Source: Alistipes sp. (GTDB taxonomy: Bacteria > Bacteroidota > Bacteroidia > Bacteroidales > Rikenellaceae). From it: a DNA stretch of 7,871 bases. This document shows positions 1 to 6,132 of this stretch, one piece after another. The stretch spans positions 1-7,871 of the forward strand of contig JAFVXS010000016.1 of the NCBI GenBank assembly GCA_017501025.1, given 5' to 3'. Position 1 is the stretch's first letter, and the number at the start of each line of letters is the position of its first letter. The notes under the pieces were generated by a model. That model made no database searches. It was not told the DNA's origin and saw only the letters and a list, made by a program, of their open reading frames with translations. The translations under genes were made by a program, and so were the position numbers.

Positions 1-74
1 ATAATATATAAATAGGTAGTCCTCTCGATTTGCAACCTTTGTCGTGCTTTGCCGAAATAGTTGGTGCGGTAAGA

Positions 75-461
75 TTAACGCTTACTGAACTGGAACTTAC
101 GGCGTGCGCCTGGCTGACCTGGCTTTTTACGCTCAACCTCACGGGAATCACGAGTAAGGAAACCGTTCTTCTTCAAAACGGAACGATACTCAGGATTGAT
201 CTCGCACAATGCGCGAGCAATACCCATGCGAGCTGCCTCTGCCTGACCCTTGATACCACCACCTACAAGGTTGATAACTACATCGTAGCTCTCGGTAGTC
301 TCAGTTACAAGCAGTGGCTGCTTTACCTCATACTGAAGGATGTTCAGTGGGAAGTAAACAGCAAGCTCCTTCTGGTTGATTGTAATGTTACCTTTACCCG
401 GCTTCACGAATACGCGAGCAACAGCTGCCTTACGGCGACCAACGGTGTTTACAACTTCCAT
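75..461 (-). CDS. rpsI: 30S ribosomal protein S9
   Basis: This 128-residue protein is the small-subunit ribosomal protein S9, whose C-terminal tail reaches into the P-site of the 30S subunit and contacts tRNA. The N-terminal VGRRKAAVARV (residues 6-16), the central glycine-rich GGGIKGQAEAARMGIARAL and the basic tail ending GARRKFQFSKR are hallmarks of the family, and the length is normal for bacterial S9. The ATG at 461 lies 5 bp after the rplM stop, so the two genes are almost certainly co-transcribed and probably translationally coupled, matching the universal rplM-rpsI pairing. No Shine-Dalgarno sequence is evident, as is usual in Bacteroidota. In this phylum rpsB normally follows; positions 1-74 are the start of that spacer, and I see no terminator in them. 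Confidence 0.98.
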   Translation of the reverse strand: MEVVNTVGRRKAAVARVFVKPGKGNITINQKELAVYFPLNILQYEVKQPLLVTETTESYDVVINLVGGGIKGQAEAARMGIARALCEINPEYRSVLKKNGFLTRDSREVERKKPGQPGARRKFQFSKR

Positions 462-466
462 AATGT

Positions 467-922
467 TTACTTAATCTCGTTTAACTTAATTTGTTTTGGG
501 TTCTGCGATGCGTGAGGATGCTCTGCACCTGCATAAACCTTCAAATTTTTGATAATGGCACGACCCAAACGTGTCTTTGGGAGCATACCGCGAACTGCCT
601 CCTCGATTACAGCCGTTGGCTTACGATTGAGCAGATCCTCCGGAGTAGCAAAACGCTGACCACCGGGATAACCGGTGTGGCGTACATAGACCTTGTCGGT
701 CAACTTCTTGCCAGTGAGTTTCACCTTGTCGGCATTGACTACGATAACGTAATCACCGCAATCGACGTGTGGGGTGTAACTTGGCTTGTTTTTGCCACAC
801 AAAATCTTTGCGATTTGTGAAGCTAAACGTCCCAGCACCTCGTTAGTTGCATCGATGACAACCCACTCCTTGTTGACAGTCGCTGCATTAGCCGAGATGG
901 TTTTGTAACTTAACGAATCCAT
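467..922 (-). CDS. rplM: 50S ribosomal protein L13
   Basis: This is large-subunit ribosomal protein L13, an early-assembly protein that binds 23S rRNA. I place the start at the ATG at 922 (151 residues, beginning MDSLSYKTISAN), which matches Bacteroidales L13. The frame stays open 21 codons further upstream to 985, but that extension is not family-like and runs through the predicted promoter and transcription start. Visible family motifs are WVVIDATNEVLGRLAS (20-35), HVDCGDYVIVVNADKVKLTG (52-71), HTGYPGGQR (82-90) and the C-terminal VRGMLPKTRLGR (110-121) with VYAGAEHPH (129-137). It is the first gene of the rplM-rpsI operon, with its own promoter at 983-1014 and a 5' untranslated region of roughly 55 nt that contains a small hairpin. 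Confidence 0.97.
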   Translation of the reverse strand: MDSLSYKTISANAATVNKEWVVIDATNEVLGRLASQIAKILCGKNKPSYTPHVDCGDYVIVVNADKVKLTGKKLTDKVYVRHTGYPGGQRFATPEDLLNRKPTAVIEEAVRGMLPKTRLGRAIIKNLKVYAGAEHPHASQNPKQIKLNEIK

Positions 923-963
923 TTTACGTCTAAAATACTTGTTATTAAATGTTTGTATCCAAC

Positions 964-978
964 CTCGCACTTTGCGAG
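964..978 (-). promoter_or_regulatory. 5'-end hairpin of the rplM transcript
   Basis: A perfect inverted repeat, CTCGCA / TGCGAG with a 3-nt loop, lies immediately downstream of the -7 box of the rplM promoter. Given a start site a few bases after TTTG, this stem would form at or very near the 5' end of the rplM-rpsI mRNA. It could protect the 5' end or be part of a ribosomal-protein-binding leader. The repeat is seen directly; the function is inferred. Confidence 0.45.
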
Positions 979-982
979 TGTG

Positions 983-1014
983 CAAAGGTACGAATTATTT
1001 TCCGAATATTCCAA
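983..1014 (-). promoter_or_regulatory. Bacteroidota-type promoter of rplM-rpsI
   Basis: Read on the minus strand, TACCTTTG (983-990) is a full match to the Bacteroidota -7 consensus TAnnTTTG. A TTGG (1011-1014) sits exactly 20 bp upstream as a -33 candidate. The element lies about 60 bp before the rplM ATG. The TTGG is within a short direct repeat (GTTGGAA twice, 8 bp apart, 1009-1023), which leaves a second possible -33 position. No other TAnnTTTG match is seen in the 923-1225 gap. Confidence 0.75.
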
Positions 1015-1161
1015 CTTTCCAACATCCAAAATTAAAAAAAATCAAAAATTTCGCAAAACCACTGCCACAAAGTGATTTACACAACTTTATATAGCCCGAA
1101 AATTTGAAGATTTTGCATATTGTACGCCAATTTTGCGATCGTTGAAACCGCCACAAAACGA

Positions 1162-1201
1162 AATCGGGCGACGACCATCGTAGATTGGCAACCACCCGAT
1201 T
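1162..1201 (-). terminator. probable terminator of the yicC-to-M23 operon
   Basis: Inverted arms AATCGGG (1162-1168) and CCCGATT (1195-1201) enclose 26 nt that can form a weak inner stem (GCCA/TGGT). On the minus strand the structure starts about 25 bp after the peptidase stop codon and is followed by TTTCGTTTTG. The T-tract is interrupted and the loop long, so it is weaker than the terminator at 6091-6123, but it has the same outer stem sequence. The rest of the gap between the peptidase gene and rplM is AT-rich and holds only the rplM promoter region; no gene is apparent. Confidence 0.5.
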
Positions 1202-1225
1202 CAAAATATAGTAGTCGGAAATATC

Positions 1226-2230
1226 CTATTTCACACGCAGCACTCGCCCGATTTGTAACACCGTATTTGGTTTTATACCATTAAGACGACAGATTGCCGA
1301 AACGGTGGTATGATTGCGTTTTGCGATACGTCCGAGATAGTCTCCGCTGCGAACACGATAATAGCGTCGCTCTGCCGATGCGGCATTCTCCCTCTTCTCG
1401 GCAGCGTAGGACTCCTCTTCGGCATTGAAATCCTGCTCATATTTCGAATAGATACTGAAATAGGCTCGACGCAACAGAAATTTATCGCGACGCAACTCTC
1501 CCGTCTTGAAGTTGAATAGGCGTTCGGGGTCAAACGACTGACCCATATAGCGGCACTCGAAGTGGAGATGTGGACCGGTTGAACGTCCCGAATTGCCACC
1601 CAAAGCGATTGGCTGACCGGCAACAACTCGTTCGTTCTCCTCGACCAAACGCTTTGACAGGTGTCCGTGATAGGTCTCCAAACCATTATCGTGACGAATA
1701 ATAATCAGCGTGCCATAGCCTGTATTGGTACACTTCGAGAAACGCACTTTACCATTGAATGCAGCACAGATGGTATCGCCCACTTTCAAAGCAATATCGA
1801 TACCGTTGTGATTGCGACGATGACGAATACCGTATCGCGATGTTATACGACCTCGATGCGGATAGCGATAGATAGCCGTTGTATCGACCAAACGAATAGG
1901 AACGCTCTTTGGCAGTGACGACATTTGCACATCCTTATATACAGATATTTCGTCGTTGTCCCAATACGAAGCAAAGAGCGTGGAATCCTGCTCTATAACT
2001 CCATTTTCGATATAACGCCAAGTGCCGTCGTTAAGCAGCAGCACCGACATTAATGGCGTATCGGTAGCAAGCGTATCCACCACTATCGGCGACTCCACCC
2101 TATTGGTAAGTATGGGTGCAACACTCTCACTTGTAGCAACACTATCTTGTGCAGAAACCGTCTGCTCTTGTGCTATGCTCTCTACCACTGCAAGCAAGGC
2201 ACCCAATGTAAATATCAACAATCTCTTCAT
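1226..2230 (-). CDS. secreted M23 (LytM-type) peptidase with C-terminal LysM
   Basis: This 334-residue protein has an N-terminal signal peptide (KR, then a hydrophobic stretch at residues 4-16, likely cleavage after SIA at about residue 20), so it acts outside the cytoplasmic membrane. A Ser/Thr/Val-rich stretch follows, then a DGTWRY segment (68-73), and an M23 LytM domain at about 120-240. The zinc-site signature appears complete: H141-x3-D145 (HNGID), H188/H190 in YHGH and H221/H223 in HLHFE. A LysM peptidoglycan-binding domain occupies about 289-334 (YYRVRSGDYLGRIAKRNHTTV...). It probably cleaves peptidoglycan cross-bridges or stem peptides, as in division or envelope remodelling; a role as an amidase activator (NlpD/EnvC type) is less likely because the metal ligands are kept. 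The ATG at 2230 lies 9 bp after the DUF3109 stop, making it the last gene of the operon that also encodes Ddl. Confidence 0.92.
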   Translation of the reverse strand: MKRLLIFTLGALLAVVESIAQEQTVSAQDSVATSESVAPILTNRVESPIVVDTLATDTPLMSVLLLNDGTWRYIENGVIEQDSTLFASYWDNDEISVYKDVQMSSLPKSVPIRLVDTTAIYRYPHRGRITSRYGIRHRRNHNGIDIALKVGDTICAAFNGKVRFSKCTNTGYGTLIIIRHDNGLETYHGHLSKRLVEENERVVAGQPIALGGNSGRSTGPHLHFECRYMGQSFDPERLFNFKTGELRRDKFLLRRAYFSIYSKYEQDFNAEEESYAAEKRENAASAERRYYRVRSGDYLGRIAKRNHTTVSAICRLNGIKPNTVLQIGRVLRVK

Positions 2231-2239
2231 ATATATCCG

Positions 2240-2821
2240 TTACCTTTTTTCTGATGCAAGCAAATCGGCAGCACACTCCAATGCGTGGTAAAACTCCTCG
2301 CCAAAACGACGCTCCAAAGGCTCACGCAACGCTTTGTATAGCGGCAATTGCAAGCGTTGTCCACACTCACACGCCGACTTACACACCGACCAGCGATGAT
2401 AATTCAGTCCGATAGTACCATTCGAGAACTCGACTAAACGTATAGGATAGAGATGGCACGAAATCGGCTTTTTGAATGAGCACTTTCCATCACGATATGC
2501 CGCCTCGATAGCACACAGGCACACGCCCTCGGCATTGCGGAACGAGTAGGCACACTCCGCACCATTAACCAACGGAGTAGTATAGTCGCCATCCACATCG
2601 ACAACCATAAAACCCTGCTCCTCGACCGCCTTGATACCCTCCTCGGTCATATAGGGACGATATGCCTCGAACTGCTCCTCCAACTCATCGACCTCATCGA
2701 TATCGAGCGGAGCACCCGAATCACCCTCGACGCAACAGATGCCACGACACGCCGCCAAATCGCACGCAAAATGCTCGGTCAGCACATCATCGCTGACAAT
2801 CTTTCCATCTATCTCAATCAT
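2240..2821 (-). CDS. DUF3109 family cysteine-rich protein
   Basis: This 193-residue cytoplasmic protein (no signal peptide or membrane segment) matches the DUF3109 family of Bacteroidota, related to the YkgJ-type zinc/iron-chelating cysteine proteins. Cysteines are clustered: C20, C25, C29 and C30 (FACDLAACRGICC); C90; C101 and C103; C114 and C122 (KCSFKKPISCHLYPIRL); C147, C151 and C153 (VCKSACECG); and C183. This pattern suggests bound metal or an Fe-S cluster; the ligand and the reaction are unknown. It lies between ddl and the M23 peptidase gene. A 62-bp gap separates it from ddl, the largest within the operon; I found no TAnnTTTG box or clear terminator there, so continued transcription from upstream is the simplest reading. 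Start at the ATG at 2821 (MIEIDGKIVSDDVL), which fits the family. Confidence 0.85.
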   Translation of the reverse strand: MIEIDGKIVSDDVLTEHFACDLAACRGICCVEGDSGAPLDIDEVDELEEQFEAYRPYMTEEGIKAVEEQGFMVVDVDGDYTTPLVNGAECAYSFRNAEGVCLCAIEAAYRDGKCSFKKPISCHLYPIRLVEFSNGTIGLNYHRWSVCKSACECGQRLQLPLYKALREPLERRFGEEFYHALECAADLLASEKR

Positions 2822-2883
2822 AAGTTCTTTTTCGTAAATGCCATTCAGTGAGTGTTAGCGAACGCCTGACATTTTTTGCTACG

Positions 2884-3873
2884 CTATGCCATCTTATCGG
2901 CAATCACCAAATCGTACAACTCACCAAGCGAGATACCCGCTGCACGAGCCTGTTTTGGCACGATACTTCCGCTCGACATTCCCGGAATTGAGTTTATCTC
3001 TATAAGGTATGGCTCGCCCTCCTCGGTAACAATAAAATCTATACGGACTATTCCACTGCATCGACAAGCACGATATGCCGCGAGTGTCATTCTATTCAGA
3101 CGTTGGCGGATATCATCGTCAATCGGAGCAGGAGTTATCTCATCCGACAAGCCCTCTGTATATTTTGCTTCATAATCGAAAAAGTCTCGTTTCGACACCA
3201 CTTCCGTAATAGGCAGCAGCAACTCTCTATCCGAAGTAATCAACACGCCACAAGCCATCTCTCGACCCACGATACACTCCTCGATAAGCACCTCGTCGCT
3301 CTCGGCAAAAGCTGCCTCGACAGTCGCATCGAACTGTTCAACCGCCGTTACGCGAGTCACACCAAAGCTACTGCCACTCGCATTTGGTTTAACAAACAAC
3401 GGCAGGCCCAATCGGGCAACAATATCTTTGCCCGACACCTTATCGCCACGCATCAGCAATATATCTTTTGCCAAATTGACACCACATCCTGCAACAGCCC
3501 GTTTAGTCGAAATCTTATCGAATGTAATAGTCGAAGAGGTCTGCGAACACGATGAATACGGAATACCCATAATATCGAGATAGCCCTGCAACTTGCCATC
3601 CTCGCCCGGTGTGCCGTGAATGATAATCAGTGCAAATTCGAAACAGATATGTCTATCGGCTATCGTCAGCGAAAAATCATTCTTATCGACCTCATATCGC
3701 GTGCCATCTTCTGCCGTATAGGTCATATTGCGACCACACAGGTCGATGATATAGAGTTCGTATTTCGTCGAATCCAATGCCGAGGCAATTTGCGATGCAC
3801 TACGCAATGCAATCTCTCTTTCGGAGGAGTTTCCGCCCGCCAGAAGTGCAACTTTCAATCTTCTATTGCTCAT
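2884..3873 (-). CDS. ddl: D-alanine--D-alanine ligase
   Basis: This cytoplasmic ATP-grasp enzyme joins two D-alanines to give the D-Ala-D-Ala end of the peptidoglycan stem peptide, the substrate for MurF. I choose the ATG at 3873 (329 residues, MSNRRLKVALLAGG) because it places the GGNSSERE motif at the usual distance from the N-terminus and leaves 4 bp after the nadD stop. An ATG at 3894 would add 7 residues and overlap nadD by 17 bp. Motifs: GGNSSERE (13-20, with E18 matching E15 of E. coli DdlB), HGTPGEDG (86-93), KPNASGSSFG (162-171), FFDYEAKY (231-238), IRIDF-like VRIDFIV (276-282) and EINSIPGM (292-299). The tyrosine ending EAKY (Y238) matches Y216 of DdlB, where phenylalanine marks D-Ala-D-Lac ligases; this predicts an ordinary D-Ala-D-Ala product and vancomycin-sensitive precursors. 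Confidence 0.95.
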   Translation of the reverse strand: MSNRRLKVALLAGGNSSEREIALRSASQIASALDSTKYELYIIDLCGRNMTYTAEDGTRYEVDKNDFSLTIADRHICFEFALIIIHGTPGEDGKLQGYLDIMGIPYSSCSQTSSTITFDKISTKRAVAGCGVNLAKDILLMRGDKVSGKDIVARLGLPLFVKPNASGSSFGVTRVTAVEQFDATVEAAFAESDEVLIEECIVGREMACGVLITSDRELLLPITEVVSKRDFFDYEAKYTEGLSDEITPAPIDDDIRQRLNRMTLAAYRACRCSGIVRIDFIVTEEGEPYLIEINSIPGMSSGSIVPKQARAAGISLGELYDLVIADKMA

Positions 3874-3877
3874 ATTT

Positions 3878-4495
3878 CTATTCGTTACTTTCATTTTTCA
3901 TCAAACCCCACGGGTCATTTTTTCGGATATACTCCTCAACTTCGGGGCATACCATATCGGATATTGGTCGGTGCTGTCGCAATGCCATACGCACAACCGT
4001 TGCCGAGTAGTCGTACAGTGGTGCCGACTCCATATAATCCGCATCATCAGCATACGAGCCCGGATCGCAACCCTTGCGAGGATAGACCAATATCGGGTAG
4101 TCACGCAAAATCTCGCGATAGCAATACCACGTATCTATTGTCGAGATGTTGTCGGCTCCCAGCAGCAAAATAAACTTCATTTTATCTCCGAAATTCTCAT
4201 TCAGATAGCGAAGTGTATTGATGGTATAAGAGGGCCTTTCGAGCGTAAACTCTATTGCCGATACCCTGATTCGGTCGGGATATTTCGATGCAGCACACGC
4301 CAATTCGCACATCTCGAATCGCATAAATTCAGGGGCTAAATCAGCATATATTTTGTGTGGATTTTGTGGCGATACCACCAATATAACCTCGTCCGCCTTA
4401 TCCTGTTCCAACACCATCTCCGCAAGAGCAATATGTCCCTTGTGTATTGGATTGAACGAGCCAAAATAGAGGGCCACTCTATATCTGTCATCCAT
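3878..4495 (-). CDS. nadD: nicotinate-nucleotide adenylyltransferase
   Basis: NadD transfers AMP from ATP to nicotinate mononucleotide, giving deamido-NAD, the shared step of de novo and nicotinate-salvage NAD synthesis. The 205-residue protein carries the nucleotidyltransferase signature GSFNPIHKGH (12-21), the RPSYTINTL segment (87-95), LGADN (112-116) followed by a conserved tryptophan (W123), and a C-terminal SATVVR (164-169) corresponding to the (S)SST-x-(I/V)-R motif. The related enzyme CoaD is shorter and lacks several of these. The ATG at 4495 is 2 bp after the gmk stop, implying translational coupling. Its place between gmk and ddl is a common Bacteroidota arrangement. Confidence 0.95.
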   Translation of the reverse strand: MDDRYRVALYFGSFNPIHKGHIALAEMVLEQDKADEVILVVSPQNPHKIYADLAPEFMRFEMCELACAASKYPDRIRVSAIEFTLERPSYTINTLRYLNENFGDKMKFILLLGADNISTIDTWYCYREILRDYPILVYPRKGCDPGSYADDADYMESAPLYDYSATVVRMALRQHRPISDMVCPEVEEYIRKNDPWGLMKNESNE

Positions 4496-4497
4496 AA

Positions 4498-5061
4498 CTA
4501 TTTTGCCAAAAAATTATCGATTATCTCAACCGTTTGCGATATTGCGACATCGAGTTGGTCATTTATCACGACGTGGTCGAACTCCGCAGCACGCCCAATC
4601 TCTTGGTCGGCCTTCGCCACACGACGCTCGATAACCTCCTCCGAATCGGTTGCACGACCTACGAGGCGGTTACGCAACTCTTCGATTGATGGCGGCATAA
4701 TAAAAATCGAGCAAGCCTTATCGCCAAAGATGCGTCGCAGATTGATTCCGCCGACAACATCGACATCGAACAATATCACGTGGTCCTGCTTCCAGATGCG
4801 CTCAACCTCGCTTCGCAATGTTCCGTAGCAGGTTCCGCTATATACCTCCTCCCACTCGACAAACGCATCCTCCGCTACAAGACGACGGAACTCATCGTTA
4901 CTCATAAAGTAGTAATCGTATCCGTCCCGCTCCTCTCCACGAGGCTGACGAGAGGTTGCCGAAATCGAGAACTCGAATTGCGGATAGCGTTTCAACAGCT
5001 CACGCACAATCGTTGTCTTACCCGAACCACTCGGTGCCGAAAATATCAAGACCTTCTCCAT
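4498..5061 (-). CDS. gmk: guanylate kinase
   Basis: Gmk phosphorylates GMP (and dGMP) to GDP with ATP and is essential for GTP supply. The 187 residues match the family length. The Walker A loop APSGSGKTT (9-17) is near the N-terminus, and the GMP-binding region SATSRQPRGEERDGYDYYF is followed by FVEWEEVYSGTCYGT, all standard for guanylate kinases. The lid and C-terminal parts (RRVAKADQEIGRAAEFDHVVIND) include the typical late YDxVIxN-like segment. The start ATG at 5061 is 6 bp after the yicC stop; the yicC-gmk pair is widely conserved in bacteria. Confidence 0.97.
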   Translation of the reverse strand: MEKVLIFSAPSGSGKTTIVRELLKRYPQFEFSISATSRQPRGEERDGYDYYFMSNDEFRRLVAEDAFVEWEEVYSGTCYGTLRSEVERIWKQDHVILFDVDVVGGINLRRIFGDKACSIFIMPPSIEELRNRLVGRATDSEEVIERRVAKADQEIGRAAEFDHVVINDQLDVAISQTVEIIDNFLAK

Positions 5062-5067
5062 AGAACA

Positions 5068-5940
5068 TTACAACAAATTGAGAACCTGCTCCTTTATCTT
5101 TTCGAGTTCGTCCTTCATCTGAACGACCAACGTTTGTATATCGTGATTGTTAGCCTTCGAGCCCGTTGTATTTATCTCACGGCCCATCTCTTGGGCAATA
5201 AAGCCGAGTTTACGACCCGCTTGCGGTTCGTTGGCTGCAACTTCACGGAAATATTTGCAATGGTTATGCAGACGGACACGCTCCTCGGTGATATCCAACT
5301 TCTCGATATAGTAAATCATCTCCTGTTCAAGACGATTCTCATCGACCTCGATACCCAACTTTGCGATATTCTCGCGAATACGCTGACGAATACTCTCTGT
5401 GCGAGCAGCCTCGAATGGAGCAATCTCGTCGTAGAGCGACTCTATCTTATCGACACGGCCGACAAGGTCTGCTATAAGTGTTTTACCCTCCTGCTTGCGG
5501 AAATCATCGAGGGATGCCATTGCCAAAGCAGCAGCCTGCTGTACAGCCGCCAACTCTTCATCCGAAGCGTCGGTCTGCTCGTTCGACAAAACCGCAGGCA
5601 TCTTCAATATTGCAGGCACCAAAACATCGTAAGCAGCATCGATACCAGAATAGCACAAAGCATCACTCACCTGTGTCAGATACTGTTTGAACGCCTCCTT
5701 GTCGATATGAGCAGCAACTTGCGAATCGCTCGACTCGCAACTAATCGAGATATCGACCTTTCCTCGTACCAACGCCTTCGCTGCCATATTACGGATTTCG
5801 AACTCCGCCATTCGATAAATCGGTGGCATTTTGACTGCCAAATCCAACTGTTTAGAGTTGAGCGAACGAACCTCCGCCTTAAAACGTTTTGCTCCCAGAA
5901 CGACCTCTCCGCGTCCGAAGCCTGTCATAGATTTCTGCAT
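5068..5940 (-). CDS. yicC: YicC family endoribonuclease
   Basis: This 290-residue protein belongs to the YicC family (YicC-like N-terminal and DUF1732 C-terminal domains). E. coli YicC has been reported as an endoribonuclease that contributes to small-RNA turnover; activity here is inferred from family membership. Signature segments are the N-terminal MQKSMTGFGRG, VRSLNSKQLDL (about 24-34), RGKVDISI (59-66) and the C-terminal EINTTGSKANNHDIQTLV followed by MKDELEKIKEQVLNL. The start at the ATG at 5940 is chosen because the family begins with M-x-x-SMTGFGR. A TTG at 5970 would extend the frame by 10 residues but falls inside the predicted promoter. It is the first gene of a six-gene operon, with a very short predicted leader. 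Confidence 0.93.
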   Translation of the reverse strand: MQKSMTGFGRGEVVLGAKRFKAEVRSLNSKQLDLAVKMPPIYRMAEFEIRNMAAKALVRGKVDISISCESSDSQVAAHIDKEAFKQYLTQVSDALCYSGIDAAYDVLVPAILKMPAVLSNEQTDASDEELAAVQQAAALAMASLDDFRKQEGKTLIADLVGRVDKIESLYDEIAPFEAARTESIRQRIRENIAKLGIEVDENRLEQEMIYYIEKLDITEERVRLHNHCKYFREVAANEPQAGRKLGFIAQEMGREINTTGSKANNHDIQTLVVQMKDELEKIKEQVLNLL

Positions 5941-5959
5941 AGTACTATCTTTTGTCCGG

Positions 5960-5991
5960 CAAAAATACAAAAAAACGAATGATTCAACAAT
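5960..5991 (-). promoter_or_regulatory. Bacteroidota-type promoter of yicC operon
   Basis: On the minus strand TATTTTTG (5960-5967) matches the -7 consensus TAnnTTTG, and ATTG (5988-5991) lies exactly 20 bp upstream as a -33 box, the same spacing as at the rplM promoter. A start a few bases downstream would leave a leader of about 10-15 nt before the yicC ATG. The -33 box lies inside the palindrome at 5983-6001. Confidence 0.72.
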
Positions 5992-6001
5992 ATTTGTTGA
6001 A
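5983..6001. promoter_or_regulatory. palindrome over the yicC -33 box, possible operator
   Basis: TTCAACAATATTTGTTGAA is a perfect inverted repeat with 8-bp arms around a 3-bp centre. It covers the -33 box of the predicted yicC promoter, a position where a bound dimeric regulator would block RNA polymerase. It has no good T-tract in the direction of the upstream operon (which already has a terminator at 6091-6123), so an operator is favoured over a terminator. No regulator gene is adjacent. Confidence 0.4.
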
Positions 6002-6027
6002 ATTTTAAGAGAGGAAACACCTTCACA

Positions 6028-6082
6028 TCTCCTATACTTCTCCTATACTTCTCCTATACTTCTCCTCTACCCCTCCTATACT
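6028..6082. repeat. five tandem copies of an 11-bp unit
   Basis: The plus strand holds TCTCCTATACT at 6028-6038, 6039-6049 and 6050-6060 (identical), then a copy with two changes (6061-6071) and one with one change (6072-6082). The array lies between the terminator of the serA/DUF1015 operon and the yicC promoter. The unit is not a multiple of 3 and no convincing reading frame crosses it, so it is non-coding. The minus strand is purine-rich (AGTATAGGAGA). It may be a simple slippage-prone repeat or an ordered series of protein-binding sites about one helical turn apart. Confidence 0.9.
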
Positions 6083-6090
6083 CCAAAAAC

Positions 6091-6123
6091 AATCGGGTTG
6101 CCGACTCTTCAAGCAACCCGATT
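6091..6123 (-). terminator. intrinsic terminator after the DUF1015 gene
   Basis: A perfect 11-bp stem, AATCGGGTTGC (6091-6101) and GCAACCCGATT (6113-6123), encloses an 11-nt loop and begins 9 bp after the DUF1015 stop codon. On the minus strand it is followed by GTTTTTGG, giving a short U-tract. It ends the serA/DUF1015 transcription unit and separates it from yicC. Confidence 0.85.
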
Positions 6124-6132
6124 ACCTTGCCT

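Noticed and set aside
923..985. N-terminal extension of L13 by 21 residues
   Set aside because: The extension is not family-like and would begin inside the promoter -7 box (983-990), upstream of the expected transcript start.
995..1204. 69-codon minus-strand reading frame between the peptidase gene and rplM
   Set aside because: It is AT-rich with low-complexity Phe/Lys/Cys/Trp content, overlaps the terminator-like hairpin at one end and the rplM promoter at the other, and resembles no known family.
2822..2883. Possible promoter or terminator in the 62-bp gap between ddl and the DUF3109 gene
   Set aside because: Only a tiny GCG-TT-CGC stem is visible, there is no U-tract directly after it, and no TAnnTTTG box is present.
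4780..5982. 400-codon plus-strand open frame opposite gmk and yicC
   Set aside because: It is antisense to two well-supported conserved genes and has Cys/Leu/Arg-rich composition typical of a shadow frame; its length results from codon bias in the real genes.
6028..6082. Tandem repeats as a CRISPR array or ribosome-binding-site series
   Set aside because: Units are 11 bp with no spacers, so this is not CRISPR. The AGGAGA-like motif on the minus strand has no start codon or reading frame after it, and Bacteroidota make little use of Shine-Dalgarno sequences.
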